From assembly GCF_900142395.1 (NCBI RefSeq), contig NZ_FRAS01000001.1:372001-436000 (forward strand): a stretch of 64,000 nt of DNA, given 5' to 3'. Each line of letters starts with the position of its first letter. Position 1 is the first letter of the stretch. The position numbers and the translations under genes were made by a program. This document shows, one piece after another, positions 51,317 through 60,580 of the stretch. Origin of the DNA: Hymenobacter psychrotolerans DSM 18569 (GTDB taxonomy: Bacteria; Bacteroidota; Bacteroidia; Cytophagales; Hymenobacteraceae). The notes beneath the pieces were generated by a model. That model was not told the origin of the DNA and searched no databases. It saw only the letters and a program-made list of their open reading frames with translations.

Positions 51317-54300
51317 TTAGTCGAGGACTACTTTGCGGGTGATGGTGTTGCCACCTACCTGCACGCGGAGCGTGTAGAGGCCTTTGGCCAGGCCCTGTAC
51401 CGGCAGCGCCTGCTGCACGGCACCCGAGCGCACGGCTACGGTCTCGGTGAGTACCTGCTGGCCGAGGCTGTTGAACAGCACTGCCTGCGCGGTTTTCACG
51501 GCACCTGCGCCCCGGATAGCCAGGTTGAGCGTGCCGTTGTGGCTTGGGTTCGGGAATACGCTTACCTCGCCGCCGGGCAGTTCACCCTTGCCATTGCTCA
51601 GGGCCGTAGCCAGGGCAATCGTGAAGGGGCCCTGCGCATCGTTGGAGGCGTAGCCCGATACTGATACGTAGTAGGTGTTGCCCTGCGTGAGGGTGGGCAG
51701 CACCAAGGCCGGAGCCTGCGTGTTGGGGCCGGCACCGGGCTGGCAAGCCAGCTGCGTGAACGGACCGCTGCAGGTAGCCGCCGAGAACAGACGTACCTGA
51801 CCAGCCGTGTTGCCATTCACTACAATGTTGGGAGTAGTACCTGCCACCGGAGCCGGGGCCACGAAGCGGAACCACACATCCTTGGGAGTGCCGGCCGTGG
51901 TGCAACCGGGGTTGTCATAGCCATTGACGGGCGTAGTGGTAGCACCCAAGGTAGTAGCGTTCAGCGGCGCGGCACCTACCGTCAGGGTAGTAGCTACGCA
52001 GGGCTCGTCGTTGTTGGCCGGGGCAATATCAGTGCGGAAGCATACGGGGCCTACGCGCTGGCTGCTGCCGTTCAGCGTGCCGCAGTTCTGGCTTACATAG
52101 AAGCAGTACTGCGTGTCGGCGGTGAGGCCGGTGAGCGTGGTGCTGAGGGTAGTGCTGGTAACCACCGTGCCGGCACCCGTGCCGGGCGTGAAGCCCTGCG
52201 GGCCATACTCGATGATAAACGAACCGCTCGGGGTAGGACCAGCAACGGCCCAGGTGAGCGAAGCCGTATTGGCCGTAGTGCTGGCAGCCGTGAGGCCCAC
52301 GGGCAGCGGGCAGCTGGAGTTGCCGCGTACGCAGATGGTGAAGGCGCTCTGCACTGTGGTGTTGGTGTAGCCCGCTACCGATACGTAGTAGGTGGTGTTA
52401 GGCGTGAGGCCCGTCACGACGAGGCTACCAGCGGTTACGGTGCTGCCGGTGCTGCTTTTGCAGGCCACATCCGAGAACGGACCGGCGCTGCTGGCAGCCG
52501 AGAACACGCGCAGTACGTTGGCGTTGTTGCCGGTGGTGGTCAGCGTAACTTCGGTAGAGCCTACGCCGGCGGCAGCCGTCGTGAACTTAAACCATACGTC
52601 GCGCGGAGCCGTGGCCGTCGAAGGTGTGCAGGACGTGCCGGGGTTGGTGTAGCCTACCGGCGTAGTGCTGGTAGCTCCTACCAGCGTAGCGCTGGTGGGC
52701 GTGAGGCAGTCGGCGCCCAGCGTGAGCTGCACGGCCCCGTCGGGGTTGTCGTTGATGATGAGCGTGCTCACGGTACCGGTCAGGGTAGCCGTAGAAGAGC
52801 CATCGGCGCAGGTGCCCACTACCGTGATGGTGTAGGGCGTGCCGGCCGTGAGGCCGGTCAGCTGGATCGGCGAAGCCGTGCCGGTAGCCGTGATGGGCGT
52901 GCCGCCCGCGGCGGGCGTAGCCGTCACGGTGAACGTCTGCTGGCCAGCACCGGGCAGGAAGTTCACCTGCGTAGCCGTCTGAGTCGTGTTCGAGAAGGTC
53001 AGCGTGCGCGGGTCGCCGCAAGTGGGCGGGAAGGTCACGCAGATCGTGAAGGCACCCTGGGTGTCAGAAGAGCCATAGCCTGACACACGCACGTAGTACG
53101 TGGTGTTAGGCGTGAGCTGCGTCAGATCCATTGCCGGAGCCGCTACGGTAGAGCTCGTAGAAGAACAGCCAATCTGCGTGAACGGACCGGCGCTGCTGGC
53201 GGCCGAGAAGGCGCGCAGCTGGCTGGCGGGCACACCCGTCACGAGGACGCGCACGGCCGTGGAAGCCACACCCGTAGCGGGCGTCGTGAACGTGAACCAC
53301 ACGTCTTTCGGCGAGGCGGCAATGCCGCAGCTGTTGGGCGAGGTGCCGGGGTTGGTGTAGCCGTTGACGGTGGTGGTGGTGGCTTCTTCGTTGGTGGCGG
53401 TAGTCGGAACGCAGCTGGCATTCACGGTCAGGGCAATAGCACCGCTCGGGTCGTCATTAACGGGTGGCGGCGGCGGCGTCGTCACGCAGATGGTGAAGGG
53501 TGCTGCCGTAGCGGTGGGCAGCGTGGCGCTGTACGAGTACACCCGCACGTAGTAAGTGGTGCCCACCGTCAGGCCCGTGTAAATCTTCACGTTCGGGTCG
53601 GAGTAAGCTACCGAGGTCAGGGTGCCGCAGCTACCGCTCAGCAGCTGCTGCACGTAGTCGCCGGAGCCCGTCAGGGTCACGGTGTGGGTCGGGGAAGTCG
53701 CCACGAAGCTGTACCACACGTCATCATCGGCGGTGCCAACGGGCGCAGCCAGGCCGAGAGTAGCGGTAGCGCCCAGCAGCGTGCCGCTGGTAGCATTGGT
53801 GCAGGCTGCCGATACGGCAGCCGGCGTCAGGGAAACGGCAGCAGTGCAGGCGTCGTTGGCAGGCGGGCTGGCCAGGGTCGTGAAGCTAGCAGGACCGGAA
53901 ACCAGGCTGTTGCCGTTGGAGCCGCCGCACAGCTGCGTCACGTAGAAGTCATACGTGGTGGTAGGGTTCAGGCCGGTGAGCGTGGCGGTAGGCGTGGCAG
54001 TGGTTACTACCGTGCCGGTGCCGGGCGTGAAGCCCTGCGGGCCGTACTCAACGCGGAACGTGCCGCCGCCACCCGTCACCGTCCAGTTGAGCGTAGCGCC
54101 CAGTCCCTGCACAGTAGCCATGAGGGCGCGCGGAGCTGGGCAGGCGGCCGGAGCGGCCGGCGTGAAGGCGTACACCTGGCCGTTGGCCGGCATCGTGAAG
54201 ATGTTGGTGTTTTCGGTGGTGGAGCTGGTCGTAGGCGAGGCTACCGCATCGCTCAGTGCCAAGTAGGAGCCGGCGCCCGTGCCTGTACCCGCCAAGCCGA

Positions 54301-54922
54301 TGGAAGCACCCAGCGTAGCCGTGGCATTGGTGGGATTAGCTTCCGGACGATAGATAAACTCTACCCGGTTGGTGCCTTCATAGAGCTTCACCTGAAAGGA
54401 AATAACCGCCAGGTTTACATTCCAGCGCCACTCCCAGTTCAGCCATTCGAAGGTGAACACCCGGTTGGGAGCCGTACCGGTAGTGGCGTAAGAAGCTACA
54501 GCCGTAGCACCTACGGGCCGGCCGTCCAAGTCGTCGCCGAGGGGGGCTACCAGCGGACGGTTAGTAGCGGCTGCTGCCGCCAGCGTCGTGATGCCGGACG
54601 TGCCTGTGGCGTTGAAGGTCAGAAAGCCGTTCGACGAGGCTTTCACTTCTGTGAAGGGTGTGCCGTCGAATACGAACGTGAACCCGAGCGGAAGCGCGGT
54701 TGGGGTGATGTACGTATCGGCCAGCATGGCCGGAATGGCGGTGCCGCCAACCAGCGGGGTGAACGTGCCCTGCGAGGCCGCAAACTGGTAAGTATCAACC
54801 TGCGCCAGAACCGGCCGGGCCGCGCCCAGCCAGAGGCTGAGCAATAGTGCCGCAAGTATGCGTACACGGGTGTGGGCAGGCAAGCCGGATGGCCTACCTG
54901 CAAAGCGTAAAAGGTGTTGCAT
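51317..54922 (-). CDS. Large modular T9SS-secreted protein with fibronectin type III and repeated beta domains
   Basis: 1201 residues. Signal peptide ends PVLAQ. Residues 40-260 form a beta domain with WLNWEWRWNVNLAVISFQVKLYEGTNRVEFIY. Two FN3 modules contain the near-identical EYGPQGFTPGTG (near residues 295 and 925). Between and after them are four copies of a domain of about 125 residues, each opening with an NDDPSGAI/NDNPDGAV-like stretch, passing through DVWFxFxxP and ending TYYVxVxGYxxxxxQxxFTI. The last 80 residues (VSVFPNPSHNG ... NSLGQQVLT ... GLYTLRVQ) are the T9SS sorting domain. No enzyme domain is present, so surface adhesion is the likeliest role. Confidence 0.85.
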   Translation of the reverse strand: MQHLLRFAGRPSGLPAHTRVRILAALLLSLWLGAARPVLAQVDTYQFAASQGTFTPLVGGTAIPAMLADTYITPTALPLGFTFVFDGTPFTEVKASSNGFLTFNATGTSGITTLAAAAATNRPLVAPLGDDLDGRPVGATAVASYATTGTAPNRVFTFEWLNWEWRWNVNLAVISFQVKLYEGTNRVEFIYRPEANPTNATATLGASIGLAGTGTGAGSYLALSDAVASPTTSSTTENTNIFTMPANGQVYAFTPAAPAACPAPRALMATVQGLGATLNWTVTGGGGTFRVEYGPQGFTPGTGTVVTTATPTATLTGLNPTTTYDFYVTQLCGGSNGNSLVSGPASFTTLASPPANDACTAAVSLTPAAVSAACTNATSGTLLGATATLGLAAPVGTADDDVWYSFVATSPTHTVTLTGSGDYVQQLLSGSCGTLTSVAYSDPNVKIYTGLTVGTTYYVRVYSYSATLPTATAAPFTICVTTPPPPPVNDDPSGAIALTVNASCVPTTATNEEATTTTVNGYTNPGTSPNSCGIAASPKDVWFTFTTPATGVASTAVRVLVTGVPASQLRAFSAASSAGPFTQIGCSSTSSTVAAPAMDLTQLTPNTTYYVRVSGYGSSDTQGAFTICVTFPPTCGDPRTLTFSNTTQTATQVNFLPGAGQQTFTVTATPAAGGTPITATGTASPIQLTGLTAGTPYTITVVGTCADGSSTATLTGTVSTLIINDNPDGAVQLTLGADCLTPTSATLVGATSTTPVGYTNPGTSCTPSTATAPRDVWFKFTTAAAGVGSTEVTLTTTGNNANVLRVFSAASSAGPFSDVACKSSTGSTVTAGSLVVTGLTPNTTYYVSVAGYTNTTVQSAFTICVRGNSSCPLPVGLTAASTTANTASLTWAVAGPTPSGSFIIEYGPQGFTPGTGAGTVVTSTTLSTTLTGLTADTQYCFYVSQNCGTLNGSSQRVGPVCFRTDIAPANNDEPCVATTLTVGAAPLNATTLGATTTPVNGYDNPGCTTAGTPKDVWFRFVAPAPVAGTTPNIVVNGNTAGQVRLFSAATCSGPFTQLACQPGAGPNTQAPALVLPTLTQGNTYYVSVSGYASNDAQGPFTIALATALSNGKGELPGGEVSVFPNPSHNGTLNLAIRGAGAVKTAQAVLFNSLGQQVLTETVAVRSGAVQQALPVQGLAKGLYTLRVQVGGNTITRKVVLD

Positions 54923-55082
54923 GAAAAATGGTAAAAGGGTGGTAAGTGTACTGGGCGGACAGAAGTCCCGATGCGTGAAACTAATAAAACCGCTAGTTAT
55001 AGGAATTAACTATGCATTAAAATAAACATCAGAACAGCAGAATACCACAATATTGTACTCGTCACATCTTCCCACCACGAAA

Positions 55083-55117
55083 ACTGCCCATTCTCCGGCC
55101 AGCGGAAAATGGGCAGT
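55083..55117 (-). terminator. Terminator of the lipoprotein gene at 55148
   Basis: ACTGCCCATT pairs with AATGGGCAGT, with a partly paired centre (TCCGG...CGGA). The minus-strand 3' side continues TTTTCG. It starts 31 bases past the stop. Confidence 0.75.
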
Positions 55118-55147
55118 CTGGGCACTGGATAGCTCCGGCAGGAAGTA

Positions 55148-55972
55148 TTAGGGCTGGATGGAGAAGCTGCGCGTCACCGAGTTATAAGGGCCGGGAATCA
55201 GGTTGCCGCTGTCGTCCACCAGCTCCAGCTTCACGGTGTTTTCTCCGATGGGCAGGCCTTCCATCATGTACGGCGCCCATTGGTCCAGCATAAACTCGGC
55301 GCCGTTGATAGTAGCGCGCACCTGCGTGCCGCCGGGCTCCAGCGTGGTATTCACCAGATAAAAATCGAGCATGACCCGCTCGGCGTCGCGGCCAGTATAT
55401 ACGTCTTTGGGACGGCTGTAGAACAGGTGCGGTGCCTTCACGTCGAAAGCCGGAGTGCCGGGCACGGCCTTGCCCACCGTAATGACGCGCAAATCGTAGG
55501 CGCCGCGGTGCTTCAGGCTCTCATGGTAGGAGCGCGACAAAAACGACAGCACCACGTGTTGTCCGTCCACCACGTTTTTGGTGAATTTCGTTTCGTAATG
55601 CGCCGTGTAAGGCTCGTTGTCGATGATGTTGTGGATGTGCTGGCCCTTCTGGGAATTGGCCAGGTGCCCCGCGTGCATACCGCCGGTCATTTTGGTCAGC
55701 AGGAAGTTGCTCAGGCCGTACTCGAAGGCTACGGCTCCGCTGGGCACCACGGCTCCGGCCACCGGCGTTTTGAGCGTCAGCTGGGCCTCCGGAAACCGGG
55801 GCGAATCGGTGAACGGCGTGAGGCGGATGCCGTTCTTGGCCTGAGTGGCAGCCGACGTAGTAACCATTTCGGCGGTAGCCGAGTTAGACGTATCCGACTG
55901 AATCTTAGCCGCGTCGCAGGAGGCCAGAGCAAGCAGTGCCGCCAGAGCCGGCAGCAAAACAGAAGATTTCAT
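55148..55972 (-). CDS. Lipoprotein with His-rich HxHxxxDNEPY motif
   Basis: 274 residues from ATG 55972. Lipobox LALASC. An N-terminal Ser/Thr linker leads to a beta-sandwich with GGMHAGHLANSQKGQHIHNIIDNEPYTAHYET, then HVVLSFLSRSYHESLKHRGAYD, and a C-terminal GTQVRATINGAEF strand set. The clustered His residues could bind metal. Related Bacteroidota proteins carry labels such as phosphopeptide-binding or DUF4399-like, but the function is unestablished. It ends at the terminator at 55083-55117. Confidence 0.65.
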   Translation of the reverse strand: MKSSVLLPALAALLALASCDAAKIQSDTSNSATAEMVTTSAATQAKNGIRLTPFTDSPRFPEAQLTLKTPVAGAVVPSGAVAFEYGLSNFLLTKMTGGMHAGHLANSQKGQHIHNIIDNEPYTAHYETKFTKNVVDGQHVVLSFLSRSYHESLKHRGAYDLRVITVGKAVPGTPAFDVKAPHLFYSRPKDVYTGRDAERVMLDFYLVNTTLEPGGTQVRATINGAEFMLDQWAPYMMEGLPIGENTVKLELVDDSGNLIPGPYNSVTRSFSIQP

Positions 55973-56104
55973 ACAAGAAAAACCGGAAGTAAAACGGCCG
56001 CTACCGGCCCAGTCCGGAAACATCCGGCCCGGGTAGAGCGTTGAGTTTTTTGAGTACCTTGCGCAGCACGCACTCATTGTCTAAAAGTATAGTGATTTTC
56101 CAAG

Positions 56105-57082
56105 ATGGAAGAAAAACTGCTGGAAGAAATTCCCTCCCTCGACCTCGCAGACTTCCGCTCCGGTGACCCGGAGCGCAAAGCCCGCTTTGTACAACAACTT
56201 GGCGAAGCCTACCAGAACATCGGCTTCGTAGCCCTCAAAAACCACGGCCTCACCGAAGAGCAGACCCAGAAGCTATACAGTGATGTAAAAGCCTTCTTTT
56301 CGCTGCCCGATGATGTGAAGCAGCAGTACGAGAAGCCGGAACTGGCGGGCCAGCGCGGCTACGTGAGCAAAGGTAAGGAACATGCCAAAGGCCGCAACAC
56401 CGGCGACCTGAAGGAGTTCTACCACGTAGGCCAGGAAGTGGATGATGCCAACGACCCCATCGGGGCCGAATACCCCGACAACATCTGGCCCAAGGAAGTA
56501 GACAGCTTTGCCAATACTTCGCGTACTACCTACAAAACGCTGGAAGCGGCCGGTAAAGACGTGCTGCGCGCCATTGCGCTGTACCTGAACCTGGACGAAA
56601 GCTACTTCGACGACAAGGTGCGCAACGGCAACTCCATCCTGCGCCCCATCCACTACTACCCCATCGAAAACCCCGACTCGGTGCCGGCTGACGCTGTACG
56701 TGCTGCTGAGCACGGCGACATCAATCTGATTACGCTGCTGATGGGCGCCTCGGCTGATGGCCTGCAGGTGAAGCGCCGCGACGGCAAATGGATTCCGATT
56801 ACGGCTCTGCCTGACCAGATTGTGGTGAACGTGGGCGACATGCTGCAGCGCCTGACCAATGGTGTGCTGAAAAGCACCATTCACCGGGTAGTGAACCCAG
56901 CCCGCGAGAAGATGAACTCTTCGCGCTACAGCATTCCGTTTTTCATGCACCCGCGCTCCGAAATGAGCCTGGCGGCTCTGGAAAGCTGCGTAACGGATGA
57001 AAACCCGAAAAAGGAGGCTGACATTACGGCCGGCGAATTCCTGAATGAGCGCCTGATTGAGCTGGGCCTCAAGAAGAAATAA
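56105..57082 (+). CDS. Isopenicillin N synthase-family 2-oxoglutarate/Fe(II) oxygenase
   Basis: 325 residues. N-terminal DIOX_N domain (IPSLDLADFRSGD ... GFVALKNHGL) and C-terminal 2OG-FeII_Oxy domain. Iron ligands are H203 and D205 in EHGDINLITLLMG and H260 in STIHRVVNP; R274 and S276 in SRYSIPFF bind 2-oxoglutarate. This form is widespread in bacteria outside antibiotic clusters, with unknown small-molecule substrates. No biosynthetic partner is adjacent. A strong terminator follows. Confidence 0.88.
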   Translation: MEEKLLEEIPSLDLADFRSGDPERKARFVQQLGEAYQNIGFVALKNHGLTEEQTQKLYSDVKAFFSLPDDVKQQYEKPELAGQRGYVSKGKEHAKGRNTGDLKEFYHVGQEVDDANDPIGAEYPDNIWPKEVDSFANTSRTTYKTLEAAGKDVLRAIALYLNLDESYFDDKVRNGNSILRPIHYYPIENPDSVPADAVRAAEHGDINLITLLMGASADGLQVKRRDGKWIPITALPDQIVVNVGDMLQRLTNGVLKSTIHRVVNPAREKMNSSRYSIPFFMHPRSEMSLAALESCVTDENPKKEADITAGEFLNERLIELGLKKK

Positions 57083-57101
57083 GCACCGCCTACCTTACGA
57101 G

Positions 57102-57137
57102 AAAACCTCCGCGGCTTCGGCTGGCGGAGGTTTTTTT
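57102..57137 (+). terminator. Intrinsic terminator of the oxygenase gene
   Basis: AAAACCTCCGC pairs with GCGGAGGTTTT around an 11-base loop, followed by TTT. It starts 20 bases past the stop. Confidence 0.9.
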
Positions 57138-57205
57138 ATGCTAGAGCCGGTATAATTCCGGCCCTGGCAAGTGGTGCAACCCGCTGCTTCTGTTACATTA
57201 GGTTC

Positions 57206-58456
57206 GTGCTTTCCACCCCGCCCGTGCTCCCACCCGACGAAATTACGCTGGCACCGCCACCCCGTGGGCAACGCGGGCAGCGTACCCGTCGGTTTCGGGG
57301 CATCATTTTCCTGAAAGACGTAGCGCTGCTGAGCGCCACCTCGTTTGGGGGGCCGCAGGCGCATACGGCCATGATGCTGCGCCTGCTGGTAGAAAAGCGG
57401 CGCTACCTGACCTCGGCCGAACTACTTGAAATCATGGCCTTGTGCCAGCTGCTTCCCGGGCCGGGCTCTACCCAAACCATTACGGCGGTGGGTTTTCGGC
57501 TGGGCGGCCCCAATCTGGCCTACCTCACGCTACTGGTCTGGATGCTGCCGTCCGTGTGCATCATGACGGGGGCGGGCCTGGCCATGAGCTACCTCGACAA
57601 AGAGCAGGTGGCGCGGCTGGTGCAGTATATTCAGCCCATTGCGGTAGGCTTTGTGGCGTACTCGGCCTACAAGATTTCCGAGAAGGTAATCCACACCAAA
57701 ACCTCTGTGGCCCTCATGGTGGCAGCAGCTATGCTGGCCTACCGGTTTCAGTTGCCGTCGGTGCTGCCGCTGCTGCTGCTGAGCGGCGGCCTCGTTACTA
57801 CGTTCCGCTACCGCAAGCACGCCGTCGTGACGCAGAAGCAGCCGCTGCATATCGAATGGGCGAATTTTATGCTGTGGGGCGGCGTGTTCATAGCAGCAGC
57901 TGTACTTGGCCACTACACCCGCGCCATGCCGGTGCTGCTGTTCGAGAACTTCTACCGCAACGGCAGCCTCGTATTTGGCGGCGGGCAGGTGCTGGCACCG
58001 CTGCTGTTTGCCGAGTTCGTGGAGTTTAAGGGCTATCTGTCGCCGACGGAGTTTTTGTCGGGCTACGGCCTCACGCAGGCACTTCCGGGTCCCAACTTCG
58101 CCTTTGCCTCCTACATCGGGGCGCTGGCCATGCGCGACTACGGCCTGGGTGGCCAGGTGGTGGGGGCACTGGTGGCGGCGGCAGGTATCTTTATGCCCGG
58201 CACGCTGCTCATCTTTTTCCTGATTCGGTTCTGGGACCAGCTCAAGCAATACCGGGTGGTGAAGGCCTCGCTGGAAGGCATTAATGCCGTGAGTGCCGGC
58301 CTGGTATGTGCCGCAGTATTCCTGCTCTACCACCCCCTGCCCGATACGCCGGTCAACCTGGGACTTATCGGGGCTACGTTCCTGGTGCTGCTCTGGGAAA
58401 AGATTCCCTCCTACCTGATTGTGCTGGCGGGCCTGCTGGCAGGCGTATTGTTTTGA
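57206..58456 (+). CDS. chrA: Chromate transporter, ChrA family (two-domain)
   Basis: 416 residues from a GTG start. Two homologous halves are clear: FGGPQAHTAMMLRLLVEKRRYL with LPGPGSTQ in the first, and FGGGQVLAPLLFAEFVEFKGYLSPTEFLSGYGLTQALPGPNFAFA in the second. About ten membrane helices. ChrA exports chromate using the proton gradient; in soil Bacteroidota some members may carry other oxyanions. No chrB regulator is adjacent. The gene ends at a stem shared with the convergent rfbA. Confidence 0.92.
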   Translation: MLSTPPVLPPDEITLAPPPRGQRGQRTRRFRGIIFLKDVALLSATSFGGPQAHTAMMLRLLVEKRRYLTSAELLEIMALCQLLPGPGSTQTITAVGFRLGGPNLAYLTLLVWMLPSVCIMTGAGLAMSYLDKEQVARLVQYIQPIAVGFVAYSAYKISEKVIHTKTSVALMVAAAMLAYRFQLPSVLPLLLLSGGLVTTFRYRKHAVVTQKQPLHIEWANFMLWGGVFIAAAVLGHYTRAMPVLLFENFYRNGSLVFGGGQVLAPLLFAEFVEFKGYLSPTEFLSGYGLTQALPGPNFAFASYIGALAMRDYGLGGQVVGALVAAAGIFMPGTLLIFFLIRFWDQLKQYRVVKASLEGINAVSAGLVCAAVFLLYHPLPDTPVNLGLIGATFLVLLWEKIPSYLIVLAGLLAGVLF

Positions 58457-58472
58457 AACAAATAATAACCAC

Positions 58473-58516
58473 AAAGGCCGCCCAACGACTCCGGCAGGAA
58501 TCCATGGGCGGCCTTT
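58473..58516. terminator. Bidirectional hairpin between chrA and rfbA
   Basis: AAAGGCCGCCCA pairs perfectly with TGGGCGGCCTTT across a 20-base loop. The loop is long, but the stem sits in a convergent gap. Confidence 0.75.
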
Positions 58517-58544
58517 AGCTGTGTATAGGTCGTACTGTAGCGGG

Positions 58545-59420
58545 CTACTTCATCATCAGCTGCTCGGGCAGGCGCATGAGGTAGTCGCCGTAGCCACTTT
58601 TGCGCAGGGGCTCGGCTATCTTGCGCAGTTGGTCGGCATCAATAAAGCCCTGGCGGTAGGCAGCCTCCTCAATGGAGCCAACTTTCAGCCCCTGGCGCTG
58701 CTCCAGTACGCGCACAAATTCGCCGGCCTGCATCAGGCTTTCAAACGTGCCCGTATCGAGCCAGGCCGTGCCCCGGCCCAGAATGCCCACTTTCAGCTTG
58801 CCGCGGCGCAGGTACTCCTGGTTCACGTCGGTAATTTCATACTCGCCGCGGGGGCTGGGCTTCAGGTCGCGGGCAATCTGCACCACGTCGTTGTCGTAGA
58901 AGTACAGGCCCGGCACGGCGTAGTTGCTCTTAGGCTGCGCGGGCTTCTCTTCAATGCTGAGGGCCTGGTTGTTGGCATCAAACTCTACCACGCCGTAGCG
59001 CTCCGGGTCGTGCACATGGTAGGCATACACCACGCCGCCTTCGGGGTCGTTGTTCGACTTGAGCAGCTCTTCCATGCCTTCGCCGTGGAAGATATTGTCG
59101 CCGAGCACCAGGGCCACCTTGTCGTTGCCGATGAAGTCCGCCCCCAGCACGAAAGCCTGGGCTAGTCCGTTGGGCACTTCCTGCACCACGTACTGGAAAT
59201 TGCAGCCCAGGTTCCGGCCATCGCCCAGCAGCTTTTTGAACTGCTCCTGGTCGTGGGGAGTAGTGATAATGAGAATTTCCCGGATGCCGGCCATCATCAG
59301 AATCGACAGCGGATAATAAATCATCGGCTTGTCGTAGACGGGCATGAGCTGTTTACTTACAGCCAGGGTCAACGGGTGCAGGCGCGTGCCGGAGCCGCCG
59401 GCCAGGATAATACCTTTCAT
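58545..59420 (-). CDS. rfbA: Glucose-1-phosphate thymidylyltransferase
   Basis: 291 residues from ATG 59420. Makes dTDP-glucose from glucose 1-phosphate and dTTP. The nucleotide-binding [32 protein letters not shown] is canonical, with LGDNIFHG and the EEKP segment in place. With rfbB in the same operon this begins the dTDP-deoxyhexose pathway (usually rhamnose); rfbC and rfbD are not seen in the window. Confidence 0.96.
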   Translation of the reverse strand: MKGIILAGGSGTRLHPLTLAVSKQLMPVYDKPMIYYPLSILMMAGIREILIITTPHDQEQFKKLLGDGRNLGCNFQYVVQEVPNGLAQAFVLGADFIGNDKVALVLGDNIFHGEGMEELLKSNNDPEGGVVYAYHVHDPERYGVVEFDANNQALSIEEKPAQPKSNYAVPGLYFYDNDVVQIARDLKPSPRGEYEITDVNQEYLRRGKLKVGILGRGTAWLDTGTFESLMQAGEFVRVLEQRQGLKVGSIEEAAYRQGFIDADQLRKIAEPLRKSGYGDYLMRLPEQLMMK

Positions 59421-59480
59421 CTGTGGGTTCGTGCTTTTTATGATATCTGGACTGCGCACACGGCAGAGCGCAGACTGGTG

Positions 59481-60488
59481 CTAGTTTCGCTCAGCAATAA
59501 ACGCCTGATTCTCCTTAAACCAAGCCAGGGTTTTCTGCAGGCCTTCCCGAATCCGGATCTGCGGCTGATACTGCAGCAGCGTGTTGGCCTTGCTGATATC
59601 GGCCAGCGAGTCGCGGATGTCGCCGGCGCGGTCGGGGCCGTATTCGGGCGTAATGTCGGAGCCGGCTTCTTCCTTTAGGATGTTGAACAGGTCGTTGAGC
59701 GACGTACGGTCGGCCACGGCCACGTTGTAGACCTGGTTTACAGCCTCCGGGTTCTGCACCAATGCCGCCTTGATGTTGGCCTGCACGCAGTTTTCCACAA
59801 ACGTAAAGTCGCGGGTCTGGCCACCGTCGCCGTTCATGCGCGGCCGTTTGCCTTCCAGCACTGCGTCAATGAAGAGCGGAATAACTGCGGCGTAAGCCCC
59901 ATTCGGGTCCTGGCGCGGGCCGAAGATGTTGAAGTAGCGCAGGCCAATGATTTGCATGCCATACGTCTTGCCAAACACGTCGGCATAGAGCTCGTTGGCA
60001 TATTTGGTCACGGCATACGGCGACAACGGCTTGCCGATACGGTCCTCTACTTTCGGCAAAGCCTTATGGTCGCCGTAGGTAGAGCTGGAAGCGGCGTACA
60101 CAAACCGCTTCACGCCCGCTTCCTTGGCTCCCACCAGCATGTTCACAAAGCCGCCCACGTTCACGTCGTTGCTCGTGATGGGGTCGTTGATGGAGCGCGG
60201 CACGGAGCCCAGCGCGGCCTGGTGTAGCACTACGTCAATGCCCTGGCAGGCATCGATGCAGGTTTGCCGGTCCCGGATGTCGCCTTCGATGACGCGCAGC
60301 GCCGGATTACCCTCGAACAGTGCCACATTCTTGCGAAAACCGTTGGAGAAGTTGTCGAGCACGCGCACTTCTTTCGCGCCGTATTTGAGCAGATACTCAA
60401 CCAGATTGGACCCGATGAAGCCGGCGCCGCCGGTTACGAGAAACGCCAGATTGTCGAGCGGCTGGTCGTGAAAAGGAGTATTGTACAC
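59481..60488 (-). CDS. UDP-N-acetylhexosamine(-uronate) 4-epimerase, WbpP/TviC-like
   Basis: 335 residues, extended SDR. NAD motif TGGAGFIGS (residues 19-27), active-site SSSTYGD and YAVTK. The ALGSVPRSINDP segment is typical of WbpP/TviC epimerases acting on UDP-GlcNAc or UDP-GlcNAc uronate, rather than GalE. The TviB-like dehydrogenase encoded upstream in the operon would supply UDP-GlcNAcA, so the product is probably UDP-GalNAcA. It lies 60 bases upstream of rfbA on the same transcript. Confidence 0.85.
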   Translation of the reverse strand: MYNTPFHDQPLDNLAFLVTGGAGFIGSNLVEYLLKYGAKEVRVLDNFSNGFRKNVALFEGNPALRVIEGDIRDRQTCIDACQGIDVVLHQAALGSVPRSINDPITSNDVNVGGFVNMLVGAKEAGVKRFVYAASSSTYGDHKALPKVEDRIGKPLSPYAVTKYANELYADVFGKTYGMQIIGLRYFNIFGPRQDPNGAYAAVIPLFIDAVLEGKRPRMNGDGGQTRDFTFVENCVQANIKAALVQNPEAVNQVYNVAVADRTSLNDLFNILKEEAGSDITPEYGPDRAGDIRDSLADISKANTLLQYQPQIRIREGLQKTLAWFKENQAFIAERN

Positions 60489-60496
60489 GTTGTTGG

Positions 60497-60580
60497 TGTG
60501 CTGATTGATGATGGGGTGATGTGCTGATGATTTGCTGGCGTGCTTATACTCAGCACGTCAACCCATCATCAATCAGCACA
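60497..60580. repeat. Inverted repeat ending at the rfbB stop
   Basis: TGTGCTGATTGATGATGGG (60497-60515) is the exact complement of 60562-60580, and an inner stem (TGATGTGCTGA with TCAGCACGTCA) continues the pairing. The words GTGCTGAT and TGATGATT repeat along the left arm. The right arm ends one base before the rfbB stop codon. Confidence 0.8.

Noticed and set aside
56105..57082. Antibiotic biosynthesis gene (isopenicillin N synthase proper)
   Set aside because: Only the fold and iron ligands match. There is no NRPS or acyltransferase nearby and this branch is common in non-producers.
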